Assembly: GCF_006539925.1 (NCBI RefSeq)
Contig: NZ_BJNY01000014.1
Span: forward strand, 1 to 64,000
DNA length: 64,000 nt
Reading direction: 5' to 3'
Origin: Glutamicibacter uratoxydans
Lineage (GTDB): Bacteria; Actinomycetota; Actinomycetes; Actinomycetales; Micrococcaceae
Under the pieces are notes generated by a model, which was not told the DNA's origin, made no database searches, and was given only the letters and a program-made list of their open reading frames with translations. Numbering within the stretch: the stretch's first letter is position 1; every line of letters starts with the position of its first letter. The position numbers were made by a program, and so were the translations under genes. Of the stretch, positions 55,601-63,557 are shown one piece after another.

Positions 55601-56319
55601 GAAGCTGAAAGCCCGCTGATTGCGAGAAAAAGAAATGACCCGGTAAACAGTGCCAAGAAAATGCCGGAAAGTATCGGCACAAGCGAGGCCAAGCAGAGGG
55701 CAAGCAAACGACCAAGTTCCGGGGCCTCTGGAATCTTGAAGGTCAGCTGGTCCGAAGAAACTAGATGCGACGCTTCCAAACTGGCTGGCTCGCCCACCTG
55801 CAAGACTGTATCGCCCAATACGAGAATGGAACCGTCATGAAGTTCTGCCTCGTCATCGACTGTCAGAAACCCTGAGTCTGTAGCGAGCCGGAATGATTTT
55901 CCGGGCTCAGGACGAATCATCAGTCGCTGATCGGTCACGCTGACCCTGGCATGAACTCTGGAGACTTTGGCATCTGATAGTTTCAGTGGCGCGCAACGCC
56001 CCACGTTATGGACGCCATGGGAAAGGTTGATGAATGCACCTGAGTCGCGGCCGTCAACAACGAAAAGTTTCAGCGCGATCGACTGATTCTTCGAAAGCAA
56101 CTGCGGGCGCGGTAGATCGGATAGGAGCACGGCAGTCGAAGGTATGACAGTCTGATAATCATCCAAGCGGTTTTCTCCAAGAAACCAATGCTGTCCAGGG
56201 AAAATGGGGTCAAGCAGCAGGGCCAGCTGACAGCCAGATAACTCGTCATTGACTTCCAGATGCAATTGGTGCGGATGGGCAAAAGCTCTTGATGAAACGA
56301 CTACTTCATACTGATGCAT
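52600..56319 (-). CDS. FHA-FtsK/SpoIIIE-type membrane ATPase (EssC/EccC-like)
   Basis: A 1239-residue protein. An FHA domain at ~95-165 has VGRCAPLKLSDAKVSRVHA. Two adjacent membrane helices occupy ~205-250. A region of ~280 residues without a clear motif follows. An FtsK/SpoIIIE ATPase domain comes next with Walker A GTTGSGKSE near 550, LIDFKGGAG and Walker B LLIVIDEF near 653. A second ATPase fold near 861 has a degenerate loop (CGLPESGGR). This layout is like EssC/EccC of type VII secretion, but no WXG100 substrate or other T7 gene is in the window. It is divergent from the Tad operon. Role unknown. Confidence 0.75.
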   Translation of the reverse strand: MHQYEVVVSSRAFAHPHQLHLEVNDELSGCQLALLLDPIFPGQHWFLGENRLDDYQTVIPSTAVLLSDLPRPQLLSKNQSIALKLFVVDGRDSGAFINLSHGVHNVGRCAPLKLSDAKVSRVHARVSVTDQRLMIRPEPGKSFRLATDSGFLTVDDEAELHDGSILVLGDTVLQVGEPASLEASHLVSSDQLTFKIPEAPELGRLLALCLASLVPILSGIFLALFTGSFLFLAISGLSASLGLIPAGEMLSQRRFWKRKVMKQQVQVSRARAQYASPLGPSLIAGITRLELGILPKELPPLVLGKGTWNLSGVDSQSTRRSHAKKSWLNPRSTPWKELHNAPVFAHVCAQTWQVVCEQDPSQLGLFYAILGRFIPHVASGGVSLVIDPSFIELPPEIMLLANVQQKVMAPEQADEDRNGVLSSFVPDASNSDRRQKVTTIYITTTPCSVDGAFVLAVNPVLSNKSDFWINPQTKKAKLPDAQMTLEQPLLLNADRLMRIVQRCVDLAEPEKRQRTTSSCRSSLQALVGTDQKHDFQFLDFDIDGPHVLICGTTGSGKSEALRRIVSDLAANYDPQQLALALIDFKGGAGLAAFRNLPQVQLFASDLDAPSAQRTLAQLEHEVARRERILSSHNCSDLEEYYKLPEAPMLPRLLIVIDEFRVFIESVQRANERIDRLAAVGRSLGMHLLLSTQRAAGAVSGQTRANINTIIALRVKDAAESLELVGSTAAANLVDPGSAIVARSNRTTQNIQFSLSVSPELHGVLSMRGPNNLVLEPVKTFGESTAHPDSSMLPELVQQIQEKWSYVERPSRSFAEALPDAYDVRVDSSPTDEIDSIFCGLLDNLDNGSLDPLVLGPASSRGLLVCGLPESGGRLLIQLLASHHPRVIVFGPMPVGMDASAPNIRCVTGTNRFEFSEALDFIETWSDDKEILVLVHDVANLCAQLDPRTFQRFDEVLMTLLRQQSTSSYRLVLSVDRDQNLLKATTLCAEQWYFPLDATEQLRMAWPKIPPCSQIVGRGIRCSSASVPATFQLLVPENPKVQRNEETSSWVLDSSGRNTMSDAELYLGSTSFTAEPYLLPVEGTTYFLCPQLHQRLNLPRVLARRWNSDLLTTFEQASQWAAANSHSADVHKTPILCVELASTSVPELGQLIACLSAQVLHLALFIPPSPRLAFDLGVPGGMLDERHVVAVEAEHPQDLQPMNWPPLPIEPNRNTGEDKESWRALAQVSGQLHAIEIRRD

Positions 56320-56402
56320 TGTTGCTCGCTTTGTTGAGGTGGGAGTCTATGAAATTCCATTTGAGCAGTGTCGTGAGAATGGCTATTCGAGTTTCTAGCT
56401 GG

Positions 56403-56431
56403 TTGTGGATATGACGGTGGTTTATCCACAA
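56403..56431. promoter_or_regulatory. inverted pair of DnaA-box-like 9-mers
   Basis: TTGTGGATA (56403-56411), 11 bases, TATCCACAA (56423-56431): a perfect inverted repeat. The right half contains the exact DnaA box TTATCCACA (56422-56430); the left half, read on the minus strand, is ATATCCACA with one mismatch. It lies between the FtsK-like gene and the Tad operon promoter. Confidence 0.6.
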
Positions 56432-56458
56432 ATTTTTCGTACACCTTGAAAGCCCACA

Positions 56459-56487
56459 TTGTCGGGGATAGGCTCCGGTGATATAAC
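56459..56487 (+). promoter_or_regulatory. predicted promoter of the Tad operon
   Basis: TTGTCG (56459-56464), 17-base spacer, TATAAC (56482-56487), giving a leader of ~95 bases before tadA. On the other strand TAGACT (56349-56344) may be the -10 box of the FtsK-like gene. Confidence 0.45.
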
Positions 56488-56587
56488 TCGCAAAATTCGT
56501 TGAAATACTTTTAGACCGACCTGCTGAACCGGTGAACACTCCCGGTCGTCCCCGGAACGAACGGGAAATTGCCGACCCCCCCAAGGC

Positions 56588-57829
56588 ATGAAGGATCTAA
56601 TCGTGGATGCCTTATCCATCGTGGAAGACGAAGTACGTGAACTAGTCCGACGGCGCGGACTAGATCCGGCGAAACAGCCGGCAGCAATGAAATCACTGAT
56701 TGATGACGTCCTGCGTGACTATGACGAACGAGCATTGCTCGGTGCTGTTCCTGCCTTGGGTGCGATCGAACTTGCTAGGCAGACAATCTATGACAACGTT
56801 GCAGGCTTTGGTGCATTGCAGCAGTTGCTCGATGACCCCAGCATTGAAGAAATCTGGATAAATTCGCCGCAACAAATATTTTGCGCTCGTGGGGGACAGA
56901 GCGAGTTGACCCACATTCGACTCAACTCCGAAGAAGTGGCATCACTTGTAGAGCGCATGTTGAAGTCCTCGGGGAGACGATTGGACTTGTCGCAGCCGTT
57001 CGTCGACTGTCAGCTGCCGGACGGTTCCCGACTCCATGTGGTTATTCCCGACATTACCCACGAACATTGGGCAGTAAACATCCGAAAGTTTATTGCTAGG
57101 GCATCAAAACTCGAAGACCTCGTTGACCTTGGTTCGCTGACGCCAGCAGCTGCCAGCTATCTAGGCTGGGCGATTTCAGCAGGACTCAATATCATCGTCA
57201 CCGGTCCAACCCAGGCAGGCAAAACGACGATGCTCAATGCACTGTCTGCTGCGATTGGATCACGTGAACGCGTAATTACTATTGAAGAAATTTTTGAACT
57301 CAACCTCAAACTTCGTGACGTTGTCGCGATGCAGACCCGCATGGCAAACCTAGAAGGCACCGGTGAAATAACGATGCGACGCCTTGTCAAAGAAGCGTTG
57401 CGTATGCGGCCGGATCGCATCATCATCGGTGAAGTGAGGGAAGCGGAATCTTTGGACATGCTGATTGCGTTAAACTCGGGAGTTTCTGGGCTCTGCACAC
57501 TTCACGCAAATTCTGCACGAGATGCGATTGTTAAAATTTCGACGCTTCCATTGCTGGCAGGCCCGAACATCACCAGCGATTTCACGATAAAGACCGTTGC
57601 CGCCTGCATTGATTTGGTAGTTCATTGCATTCGAGATGCTTCTGGCCACAGGTTTGTCAACGAAATCCTTGCTGTTCGCAACCGAGTTGAAGCAGGGGCC
57701 ATAGAAACGTCGACGCTCTTCGATAGACAGCAAGGAGAACTCCTTCCTGCAGCTGGAGCAGACTGGGCGCACGCAAAATTTGATTTGGCTGGGTTCAATG
57801 TTGCTGAGCATATGGGGCGAGCATCATGA
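56588..57829 (+). CDS. tadA: TadA/CpaF-type secretion ATPase
   Basis: A 413-residue traffic ATPase that powers assembly of type IVb (Flp/Tad) pili. The N-terminal domain is ~1-170. Walker A GPTQAGKTT is near 204, the Asp-box-like segment ITIEEIFEL near 233, Walker B RIIIGEVREAES near 280 and the His box LCTLHANSA near 307. The ATG is used; a GTG five codons later with GAAGGA upstream is an alternative. It overlaps tadB by ATGA. A TadZ/Ssd gene, which precedes tadA in many actinobacteria, is missing. Confidence 0.92.
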   Translation: MKDLIVDALSIVEDEVRELVRRRGLDPAKQPAAMKSLIDDVLRDYDERALLGAVPALGAIELARQTIYDNVAGFGALQQLLDDPSIEEIWINSPQQIFCARGGQSELTHIRLNSEEVASLVERMLKSSGRRLDLSQPFVDCQLPDGSRLHVVIPDITHEHWAVNIRKFIARASKLEDLVDLGSLTPAAASYLGWAISAGLNIIVTGPTQAGKTTMLNALSAAIGSRERVITIEEIFELNLKLRDVVAMQTRMANLEGTGEITMRRLVKEALRMRPDRIIIGEVREAESLDMLIALNSGVSGLCTLHANSARDAIVKISTLPLLAGPNITSDFTIKTVAACIDLVVHCIRDASGHRFVNEILAVRNRVEAGAIETSTLFDRQQGELLPAAGADWAHAKFDLAGFNVAEHMGRAS

Positions 57830-58677
57830 GTCTGCTGCTCGGGTTGCTCGGGGGACTGGGGCTGGCGCTCATTGCCGATTGGTGGTTCTTTGCGCCCTGG
57901 GAGAAAGAACGAAGGAAAAGCTCGGTCATACAGCTGGCGCTTTTGAGAGCAGGGATTACTACCGTCAGCCGCACAAAATTCATCATGATCTGCTGTGCCA
58001 GTGCCATAGTATTCGGACTAGTAACGTTTGGACTGACATCGTCTTGGCTATTTGCAGTCATATTTATGGGTTTCGGTCTGCTTGCACCCTGGATTTATCT
58101 GCGGCACCAAGCTGCAAAACGCCAGGCTGCCCTTCAAGAGCAATGGCCGGAGGTTGTCGACCATCTTCGTAGCGCAATTCGGGCAGGCCTTTCGCTTCCA
58201 GAATCACTAAGCCAACTTGCTACGGTGGGCCCCGAAGCCCTTCGGCCTGTTTTTAAAGAGTTCGCTCTGGACTATCGGGCTACCGCAAATTTCAGCGTTG
58301 CCATCAACCAGCTTTCAGATCGATTAGCAGACCCCATTGCAGACAAAATCATCACCACCCTGCGAATCACCAGAGAAGTAGGCGGCACAGATCTAGGGCT
58401 GACGCTTTCTACTCTCGCGGCTTTCTTGCGGGATGACGTGCGAACACGTGGAGAGCTGGCGGCGCGGCAGTCTTGGATTGTCTCAGCAGCTCGGTTGGCA
58501 GTGGCCGCTCCGTGGATCCTGTTGTTGGTATTGGGAACTCAGCCAGCTGCCAAAGAAGCCTATATGACGCCGAGCGGAGTGGTAGTGCTTGGTGCAGGCC
58601 TTGTTGTTTCTTTTGTCTGCTATCGTGTCATGCTGCGGCTTGGGACATTACCTGTCGAAGAACGGGTGCTGTCATGA
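57826..58677 (+). CDS. tadB: TadB-type pilus platform protein
   Basis: A 283-residue inner-membrane protein of the type II secretion F (GspF) family. A hydrophobic N-terminus and a helix pair near 46-90 precede the cytoplasmic domain (EVVDHLRSAIRAGLSLPESL, then TRGELAARQSWI), and two helices end the protein (AAPWILLLVLGTQP and VVLGAGLVVSFVCYRVMLRL). TadB and TadC form the platform on which TadA acts. It overlaps both neighbours by ATGA, so the three are made in a fixed order. Confidence 0.9.
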   Translation: MSLLLGLLGGLGLALIADWWFFAPWEKERRKSSVIQLALLRAGITTVSRTKFIMICCASAIVFGLVTFGLTSSWLFAVIFMGFGLLAPWIYLRHQAAKRQAALQEQWPEVVDHLRSAIRAGLSLPESLSQLATVGPEALRPVFKEFALDYRATANFSVAINQLSDRLADPIADKIITTLRITREVGGTDLGLTLSTLAAFLRDDVRTRGELAARQSWIVSAARLAVAAPWILLLVLGTQPAAKEAYMTPSGVVVLGAGLVVSFVCYRVMLRLGTLPVEERVLS

Positions 58678-59615
58678 GCAGCTTCATGCCTTGGGCAATA
58701 TTGTGCGGAATTGGCTTGGGACTCGGACTGTGGCTTGTCGTCCTGCGGCTACCAGCTTGGAGAGCGATGGGGTTTGCCGATCGTGTTGCTCCGCATATTC
58801 GAGTTGGAATGAGATCGTCTCGGATGCTGCAAGATTCGTGGCAGCAAGATTCAGGAACTTCTGCGATGTGGCAATTGGCACGTCCAGTACTTGAACAGCT
58901 TAAACGAATTGCAGCAGTTCACAGCCCTACTTCTGCGACTGTTCGAAGACGGCTCCAAGCAGCAGGCCTGCGCATGAGCTTGGTGGACTATCGATCGCAG
59001 GAATTGTTGTGCACTTTCATAGGACTAGTTGTTGGTGCCGCCCTGATGACCGCAATGTCCTTGCGACAACCTTCTCCTGTTCTCTTTTCGCTCGTAGTCG
59101 TGATCGGGTGCGGGCTTCTTGGCTACTTTCTGCGCGGCTGGTGGCTTGGCGAGCAAGTTAAGAAGCGCGCTCGCCGAATACTGACACAGTTTCCGACGGT
59201 GGCCGAAGTACTCGCACTGACAGTAGGCGCCGGTGAATCAACGACCGGTGCAATTGAGCGAATTTCCAGAATTTGCCACGGAGAAATCGGTGAGGAATTT
59301 ACCCAAGCACTCAACGACATCCATGCGGGATCAAGCCTAATTGCAGCATTGTCGAATTTGGCGGACCGTGTCCAAATTGGCGCCATGACGAGATTTGTCG
59401 ATGCCATCGCAGTCGCGAGCGAACGAGGCACTCCACTAGGGCAGGTGCTTCGTGATCAAGCACAGGACGTGCGGGATGCCTCAAAGCGTGAACTGATGGA
59501 AATAGCAGGAAAGCGTGAAATTTCCATGCTCGTGCCCATCGTTTTTGGTGTGCTTCCGTTGACAATTGTCTTTGCTATTTTCCCGGGACTAGCGCTTTTG
59601 GAGATGAGTTATTGA
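58674..59615 (+). CDS. tadC: TadC-type pilus platform protein
   Basis: A 313-residue GspF-family membrane protein, partner of TadB. It shows an N-terminal helix (ILCGIGLGLGLWLVVL), a central helix pair, the cytoplasmic domain FPTVAEVLALTVGAGESTTG, and a C-terminal helix (FGVLPLTIVFAIFPGLALL). The ATG at 58674 overlaps the tadB stop; a longer upstream frame lies within tadB. It is followed by 61 bases before the pilin-like gene. Confidence 0.9.
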   Translation: MSSFMPWAILCGIGLGLGLWLVVLRLPAWRAMGFADRVAPHIRVGMRSSRMLQDSWQQDSGTSAMWQLARPVLEQLKRIAAVHSPTSATVRRRLQAAGLRMSLVDYRSQELLCTFIGLVVGAALMTAMSLRQPSPVLFSLVVVIGCGLLGYFLRGWWLGEQVKKRARRILTQFPTVAEVLALTVGAGESTTGAIERISRICHGEIGEEFTQALNDIHAGSSLIAALSNLADRVQIGAMTRFVDAIAVASERGTPLGQVLRDQAQDVRDASKRELMEIAGKREISMLVPIVFGVLPLTIVFAIFPGLALLEMSY

Positions 59616-59676
59616 ACAAAAACCATCGACGACATCCCCAAATAAATAGTCATCCTCAAACGAAGGAGTTGCTCAC

Positions 59677-59910
59677 ATGCTTAGGCTACAGATCTTGATG
59701 TGCACCCTAGCCGCCGGGCTCGTAGAACGGATCCAGAAAACTTCGTCCGCTGGCATTCGAAAGTTCCATGACTCAAGGGGAGATGTGCCCGGATGGGTCA
59801 TGATCACATTAATGTCCGCGTTGCTGGTTGCGGCATTGCTTGCGATCGCTGGGCCCCGGCTTCAGGAACTCTTCAATCAGGCAATTGATCGAGTCTCCGG
59901 TTTGGGATAA
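59677..59910 (+). CDS. Flp-pilin-like small protein
   Basis: A 77-residue protein with a polar first half and one hydrophobic helix after RGDVPGWVMITLMSALLVAA. Position between tadC and tadE, size and the single late helix fit the Flp pilin slot (Rv3656c in M. tuberculosis). However, the classic Flp cleavage motif with glutamate at +5 after glycine is not seen; the conserved-looking element is GDVPGW. AAGGAG lies ~9 bases before the ATG. It may be the major pilin or a pseudopilin. Confidence 0.75.
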   Translation: MLRLQILMCTLAAGLVERIQKTSSAGIRKFHDSRGDVPGWVMITLMSALLVAALLAIAGPRLQELFNQAIDRVSGLG

Positions 59911-59916
59911 AACGGC

Positions 59917-60336
59917 ATGAAATGCATCTCGGCAGTTTGCCAGTCGTTCCCTGTTTCGCTTCGTCGAAACGGGGAACGAGGTTCTGCAGTTGCTGAGTTC
60001 GTCATGATTACGGCATTGCTCATCGTCCTGGCGATGACAGTAATACAACTCGCGTTGATCCTGCATGTTCGAAACACGCTCGTTGACGCTGCTGCAAATG
60101 GTGCTCACTATGGCGCCTTGGCAAACCGTACTCCGGCCGATGCGGTAGGACGGACGCGGACACTAATCACTGAATCACTCAGCAGTCGATTTGCCAACGA
60201 TATTGCAGTCGGTGTGCGATCGGTGGGCGACGAGCAGGTAGTCACCGTAACGGTCAATACCCGTGTCCCCTTGGTTGGCTTGCTTCCTAACGGATGGGAG
60301 ATTTCAACTAGTGCAGGTGCAGTTCGTTATGGCTGA
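59917..60336 (+). CDS. TadE-family minor pilin
   Basis: A 139-residue pseudopilin. A basic leader (SLRRNGERG) is followed by the prepilin motif G-SAVAEF with the glutamate at +5 and a hydrophobic helix (VMITALLIVLAMTVIQLALI). The rest is an extracytoplasmic beta-rich domain. TadE proteins are processed by a prepilin peptidase, but none is encoded in the window. It starts 6 bases after the pilin-like gene and overlaps the next gene by eight bases. Confidence 0.85.
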   Translation: MKCISAVCQSFPVSLRRNGERGSAVAEFVMITALLIVLAMTVIQLALILHVRNTLVDAAANGAHYGALANRTPADAVGRTRTLITESLSSRFANDIAVGVRSVGDEQVVTVTVNTRVPLVGLLPNGWEISTSAGAVRYG

Positions 60337-60784
60337 CCCGTGTGCGACCGCAAGATCCTACCGGGAGCGGACAAGCGGGAAATTCTTGGATACTAAAGGC
60401 AGCGCAATCATCGAGTTTATTTTTGCCGCAACTGTTTTGATCATTCCCATGATCTATCTGGTGCTTGCTGCGGCGGCGTTAGAAGCTGGAAGTTATGCCG
60501 TGGTTTCAGCTGCAGATCAGGCGGCGAAAGTCTATGCAGTTTCAGAGACCCCTGCCCAGGGGCAATCGAACGTGCGCAATGTGGTGCACCGAGCGATGAG
60601 TAATTTTGAATTCTCTGAGGCGCAGTCCAACATCGTTTGCGAACCGAAGTGCTTGGAGCCTGGGTCAATCGTGACCGTGACCGTCAGTCTGGCAGTTCCG
60701 TTGCCTTTCATCTCGGATTATTTCGAAGCATCGGTCTTCACCGTTGATTCGACCGCTGCACAACGGGTTGATCGCTTTGGCTAA
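60329..60784 (+). CDS. second TadE/TadF-like pseudopilin
   Basis: A 151-residue protein. The prepilin-like motif G-SAIIEF, again with glutamate at +5, is followed by a helix (AATVLIIPMIYLVLAAAALE). The soluble part contains two cysteines (VCEPKC) that could form a disulfide. The ATG at 60329 lies inside the end of the previous gene, indicating coupling. Corresponds in position to Rv3655c/TadF-type genes. Confidence 0.82.
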   Translation: MADPCATARSYRERTSGKFLDTKGSAIIEFIFAATVLIIPMIYLVLAAAALEAGSYAVVSAADQAAKVYAVSETPAQGQSNVRNVVHRAMSNFEFSEAQSNIVCEPKCLEPGSIVTVTVSLAVPLPFISDYFEASVFTVDSTAAQRVDRFG

Positions 60785-60809
60785 TGAGAACGAAGGCACC
60801 GAACACAGG

Positions 60810-61277
60810 ATGGGCGAAAAACACCGTAAGTCGCGAGGTGCCAAACAGCTGCTGATTGAGGAAGCAGGCCAATCTCTAGTCCTTGCAATAGGACTTTGCG
60901 CGCTCACGTTGTTGACCATTTCGGTAGTCATGGGTGCTAGTGCAGTTAATCTCAAAGCGAGGCAGCTGTTGGCCATTGCCGACGGGGCAGTTGTTGCAGC
61001 AGTTGATGAATTTGAGTTTGTGGCTGATGAGGGGTCTCCTCGAATCCAGCTGACCACCGATCAGGTAAGCCAGGGCGTTAGACGCTACTTGGCTGACATT
61101 GGGGCAAGTGGCCGAATAGACAATTTGGAAATCGGTTCGGTAAGAATTCTGCCGGGCGGGCAAGGCGCAGAACTTACACTGAAAGGCACCGTGAGCCCGC
61201 CAATTGTGGGCTGGGTAGTTCCGTCAGGCATCACCATCGAAGTTAGTTCTAGCGCGCAGACGGTATTGAGCCGATGA
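60810..61277 (+). CDS. TadG/Rv3654c-like secretion-neighbourhood protein
   Basis: A 155-residue protein with a basic leader (MGEKHRKSRGAK), then EEAGQSLVLAIGLCALTLLT, a single membrane helix like that of pseudopilins but without glutamate at +5. The extracytoplasmic part is small and beta-rich. Position and form match Rv3654c-type proteins at the end of actinobacterial Tad operons. ATG 60810 is used with GAAGG ~13 bases upstream; TTG 60777, overlapping the previous stop, is possible. Confidence 0.75.
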   Translation: MGEKHRKSRGAKQLLIEEAGQSLVLAIGLCALTLLTISVVMGASAVNLKARQLLAIADGAVVAAVDEFEFVADEGSPRIQLTTDQVSQGVRRYLADIGASGRIDNLEIGSVRILPGGQGAELTLKGTVSPPIVGWVVPSGITIEVSSSAQTVLSR

Positions 61278-61326
61278 AGCTCAGAAATCGGGATCTGCTG
61301 GAGCTATGACGTAGTCTTAGAAGACC

Positions 61327-62442
61327 ATGGCAAAAACTGACTTTACTGCTGAAATCCGCTCCCTCCGTGCGACCTACGCCACCATTGAGGAAGTGAGCGA
61401 CGTTGAACAGATCAAGGCGGATATCGCCGTTTTGTCTGAGGAAGCCGGTGCCCCAGACCTCTGGGACGATCCAGCCAGTGCACAAATCGTCACGAGTAAA
61501 TTGTCATACCGCCAAGCTGAACTGGAACGTCTGACCAAACTGCGGACACGGATCGATGACTTGGAAGTACTAGTCGAGTTGGCAGAGTTGGAGGACGACG
61601 CTGACACGATCGACGAAGCTGACAAAGAACTGGCTTCGATTCACAAGGCACTGGACGACCTGGAAATCGTCACGCTGCTCAATGGAGAATTCGATTCTCG
61701 CGGTGCCGTGGTCACCATTCGTTCTGGTGCGGGAGGCGTAGACGCCGCGGACTTCGCAGAAATGCTGCTGCGCATGTACCTGCGTTGGGCTGAGAAACGT
61801 GGTTATAAGGCAACTGTCATGGACACTTCCTATGCGGAAGAAGCTGGCCTGAAGTCCGCGACGTTCGAAATCGATGAACCATATGTATTTGGCGTTCTTT
61901 CAGTCGAAGCTGGTACCCATCGCCTCGTGAGAATTTCCCCATTCGACAACCAGGGCCGCCGACAGACTTCCTTTGCCGCGGTTGAGGTGGTTCCGCTGAT
62001 TGAACAGACCGACACTATCGATATCCCTGAGTCTGAAATTCGTGTTGATGTCTTCCGTTCGTCTGGTCCTGGTGGCCAGTCGGTCAATACCACTGACTCA
62101 GCGGTTCGAATGACGCACATTCCAACAGGAATCGTAGTGTCAATGCAGAATGAAAAGTCGCAGATTCAAAACCGAGCCGCGGCGTTACGCGTGCTTCAGT
62201 CGCGACTTTTGCTGCTGAAGAAAGAGCAGGAAAACGCTAAGAAGAAGGAACTTGCCGGCGACGTCAAAGCTTCTTGGGGCGATCAAATGCGTTCCTACGT
62301 CTTGAACCCATACCAGATGGTGAAGGACCTGCGCACTGATCATGAGGTTGGCAACACGCAAGCAGTGCTTGACGGAGAGATTGACGATTTCATCGATGCT
62401 GGGATTCGCTGGCGTGCTGCTCAGCGTCGACCAGAAAAATAA
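61327..62442 (+). CDS. prfB: peptide chain release factor 2
   Basis: A 371-residue RF2. The stop-codon-reading tripeptide SPF is in [13 protein letters not shown] near 200-212 and the catalytic GGQ in GPGGQSVNT near 244. The frame is continuous from the ATG, so there is no programmed frameshift at the usual site after ~25 codons. A -10-like TAGTCT lies at 61312-61317. The order prfB-ftsE-ftsX is conserved in actinobacteria, usually followed by smpB. Confidence 0.96.
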   Translation: MAKTDFTAEIRSLRATYATIEEVSDVEQIKADIAVLSEEAGAPDLWDDPASAQIVTSKLSYRQAELERLTKLRTRIDDLEVLVELAELEDDADTIDEADKELASIHKALDDLEIVTLLNGEFDSRGAVVTIRSGAGGVDAADFAEMLLRMYLRWAEKRGYKATVMDTSYAEEAGLKSATFEIDEPYVFGVLSVEAGTHRLVRISPFDNQGRRQTSFAAVEVVPLIEQTDTIDIPESEIRVDVFRSSGPGGQSVNTTDSAVRMTHIPTGIVVSMQNEKSQIQNRAAALRVLQSRLLLLKKEQENAKKKELAGDVKASWGDQMRSYVLNPYQMVKDLRTDHEVGNTQAVLDGEIDDFIDAGIRWRAAQRRPEK

Positions 62443-62753
62443 GACTTCAGACACTAGAAAAAGCGGTGTAAAGAAGCGCGGGTACTGTGGCTATGGCCAA
62501 CGGAGACTCGCTCTTGCATCGCTTTAGGTCGAAAGTCGTTGAAATCACTATGGGACTGGTACTTAGCATCTGATTTTCGGCATACTTTGGAGCAAGCTGT
62601 TAGTAGCTGATGAATCTGGCAACACGCCCTTGAATTCCTCAGAAATGACAGCAACGCACCGATAAGGTTTGGTTGATTGGCGCATCAAATGACGTTTGCA
62701 CTCGAGATTGGTTTTCGTGGGTCGCGCCCCGACGAAAGCTGGCGATTGAAGAA
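62443..62753. other. 311-base gap between prfB and ftsE
   Basis: I see no gene, RNA gene, strong hairpin or convincing promoter here. It presumably holds the ftsEX promoter. An open frame preceding the ftsE ATG by 27 codons has no ribosome-binding site. Confidence 0.5.
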
Positions 62754-63557
62754 ATGATTAAATTCGAAAACGTCTCGATGGTTTACGAGCCTCGGCAGGA
62801 AAATGCTGCTTTGGACGACGTGAGCATCGAGATTAACCGCGGCGAGTTCGCATTCCTCGTCGGCGAATCCGGCTCGGGAAAATCTACATTCCTCAGTCTT
62901 GTGCTGCGCGAAAAGCGCTCATCCGCTGGTGCAGTTTATGTCGCCGGCCAGAACCTCAATAGGATCTCCAGCCGTAGAGTTCCTAAACTTCGCCGTAATA
63001 TCGGGTTCGTCTTCCAGGACTTCCGTTTGTTGCGTGAACGTACAGTCTTCGACAACGTGGCTTTCGCGATGGAGGTCATTGGTGCGTCTAGGGCACAGAT
63101 TCGGGATCGGGTCCCCGACGCATTGAAGCTGGTCGGGCTGGAAGACAAGGCTCGCCGCAAGCCTACAGAACTCTCGGGCGGTGAACAGCAGCGCGTGGGT
63201 ATTGCCCGTGCAATCGTCAATAAGCCAGCGATTCTTTTGGCAGATGAGCCCACCGGTAACCTCGACCGGAAGAACAGCATCGAGGTCATGAACGTGCTCG
63301 ACAGGATTAATCAGAACGGAACCACCGTTTTGATGGCGACGCATGCTCATGAACTGGTCAGTGAATATCGTCATCGAGTGATCGAGCTGAATCGAGGCCG
63401 CATCATCCGTGACGAGGTTGAGGGCCAATATACGAAGATGACTACTGTGATCAATCAGGACGGATCACGTGCATTGCTCTTTGGCGACGATTCGGCCCCG
63501 CAGGAACGGGACAGCGACGCGACCGAAGCTATCAATGACAAGAAGGACGAAGACTAG
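62754..63557 (+). CDS. ftsE: cell-division ABC ATPase FtsE
   Basis: A 267-residue ATPase of the FtsEX complex, which regulates peptidoglycan hydrolases at division. Walker A GESGSGKST (~37-45), Q-loop VFQDFRLL, signature LSGGEQQRVGIARA, Walker B ILLADEPTGNLD and the switch histidine (MATHAHE) are all intact. The C-terminal ~40 residues (after RDEVEGQYT) are a polar, acidic tail beyond the common ~229-residue length. The ATG giving MIKFENVSMVYEP matches the family start. Overlaps ftsX by one base. Confidence 0.95.
   Translation: MIKFENVSMVYEPRQENAALDDVSIEINRGEFAFLVGESGSGKSTFLSLVLREKRSSAGAVYVAGQNLNRISSRRVPKLRRNIGFVFQDFRLLRERTVFDNVAFAMEVIGASRAQIRDRVPDALKLVGLEDKARRKPTELSGGEQQRVGIARAIVNKPAILLADEPTGNLDRKNSIEVMNVLDRINQNGTTVLMATHAHELVSEYRHRVIELNRGRIIRDEVEGQYTKMTTVINQDGSRALLFGDDSAPQERDSDATEAINDKKDED

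Noticed and set aside
61327-61420. Programmed frameshift in prfB
   Set aside because: The reading frame is continuous, and no in-frame TGA with a slippery CTT and internal Shine-Dalgarno was found.
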